DNA of 64,000 bases from the NCBI GenBank assembly GCA_965247375.1, contig CBDFHU010000092.1, positions 1-64,000 on the forward strand, given 5' to 3'. This document shows positions 63,355-64,000 of the stretch, piece after piece. Each line of letters opens with the position of its first letter. Within the stretch, counting starts at the first letter, position 1. The position numbers and the translations under genes are program-made. Under the pieces are notes generated by a model. That model saw only the letters and a list, made by a program, of their open reading frames with translations, was not told the DNA's origin and did not search any database. Source of the DNA: Arsenicibacter sp965247375. GTDB lineage: Bacteria > Bacteroidota > Bacteroidia > Cytophagales > Spirosomataceae.

Positions 63355-64000
63355 CTACTCTGTTTTATAAGCAAGATCTATTTCGATATCACCATCTGTA
63401 TTCATTAATATATTTTTATAAAAAAACTCTTTTCTACCCGGTAGAATTAACTTAGTCATGGCGTTGTCAAGAATAGGCCCTGTCTCTTTAAGCAGCTTGC
63501 TGACCATATCACTTTCAACATTTGCCAGCGATGCTGCGTTTGTTGACCAATCTTTTGCTATACTGTCGATATTAAATATTTCATTAAAGAAGTCTGCCAT
63601 TTTGAATACTCCCCCTGTGCCGCTATCTTTTACAATGTCATTATTCTTACTGCTATAGTAGATAGAAATTTTGCCATCGATGCCAGTAATAAATTGTATA
63701 GTAATAGTGTAGGAGAGTAGAGCATTTGCCCACCCTTTACCTACATACAGATCGCCTAATGGACCCATATCCAGTTCTGTTTGATCCCACTCATATCTAT
63801 AAACTGACCCGGTTATCGTTAATGTAAGACGTTGGGCATTCATCATTTCAGGGCGAAAATCATTAGCCATACTAACTGACACTTTAAACTGTATATTTTG
63901 CTCACTTTCACGCAGATGAATGGGGTCGCCCGTCTCTTTCCAGCTGAGTTTTACATGGTCGCCATAATGCCAGCCGTCAGTATCCTCCACAAAACCATTG
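63355..64000 (-). CDS. Second P47/OrfX-like TULIP-domain protein, partial
   Basis: C-terminal 215 residues of a longer protein running out of the window (open frame through 64000: NGFVEDTDGWHYGDHVKLSW). Closely related to the C-terminal half of 61498-63201: DHVKLSW, RESEQNIQF, YRYEWDQ, YVGKGW, ADFFNE(I), KLILPGRKEFFYKN and the ending EIDLAYKTE. It is upstream of 61498 in the same direction, suggesting a tandem array of these proteins. Confidence 0.8.
   Translation of the reverse strand, partial: NGFVEDTDGWHYGDHVKLSWKETGDPIHLRESEQNIQFKVSVSMANDFRPEMMNAQRLTLTITGSVYRYEWDQTELDMGPLGDLYVGKGWANALLSYTITIQFITGIDGKISIYYSSKNNDIVKDSGTGGVFKMADFFNEIFNIDSIAKDWSTNAASLANVESDMVSKLLKETGPILDNAMTKLILPGRKEFFYKNILMNTDGDIEIDLAYKTE

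Noticed and set aside
1..64000. CRISPR array, tRNA or rRNA genes
   Set aside because: No evenly spaced repeats or tRNA-like cloverleaf sequences were seen on either strand by eye.

Overview
The window looks like chromosomal DNA of a Bacteroidota bacterium of the Cytophagales, most likely Spirosoma or a close relative. The signs are several SusC/SusD nutrient-uptake pairs, a type IX secretion (T9SS) C-terminal sorting domain, Bacteroidota-type promoters (TAnnTTTG -7 boxes) and Spirosoma-like housekeeping proteins. By eye most of the window is moderately GC-rich; the last 5 kb is clearly AT-rich.

Layout. 1-14.8 kb is a starch/maltodextrin utilisation locus on the minus strand: susC-susD-susE-like genes, a giant alpha-amylase with Ig-like repeats and a second GH13 enzyme (cut by the window start), preceded by a separate GH13 gene with a T9SS tail. 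The susC-like gene and the T9SS amylase share a two-part promoter element at almost the same distance from their start codons. 14.8-27.4 kb is mixed: cold-shock protein, Maf, an outer-membrane barrel protein, a secreted Ig-repeat protein, MarR/YceI, AMP nucleosidase, a TPR protein, Hsp20, a short-chain dehydrogenase and a YdeI-like protein. 27.5-34.9 kb carries an EamA transporter, a LysR/threonine-synthase pair, dnaK, membrane proteins, a Crp-like regulator and a DUF937 protein. 35.1-42.7 kb holds a NuiA-like nuclease inhibitor flanked by inverted repeats, the classical thrS-infC-rpmI-rplT operon, a TPR lipoprotein, a methyltransferase, an EVE-domain protein and a DinB protein. 42.9-53.7 kb has a DUF6600 protein, a dihaem cytochrome c, another DinB protein, a second SusC/SusD pair without enzymes, a CCA-adding-type enzyme and a YrdC-like protein. 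53.8-58.5 kb is a signalling cassette: two duplicated TPR sensor kinases and a LuxR-type response regulator.

58.98-64 kb is the most unusual part. It is an AT-rich minus-strand island that begins where an amidohydrolase gene is cut off. It encodes two tandem proteins resembling the P47/OrfX (TULIP) proteins of clostridial toxin clusters, and an 829-residue protein with a Vps62-like C-terminal domain. A perfect 52-bp palindrome lies between the two P47-like genes. The island continues past the window end.

A second feature runs through the window. Six genes (BamA-like, Ig-repeat protein, YceI, Hsp20, SDR, response regulator) are broken only by single-base insertions, about twelve in all, eleven of them between 16.5 and 25.4 kb. 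Restoring one base at each place gives full-length, family-like proteins. Sequence error is a serious possibility and should be excluded before these genes are treated as dead. I saw no tRNA, rRNA, CRISPR array or complete insertion sequence.
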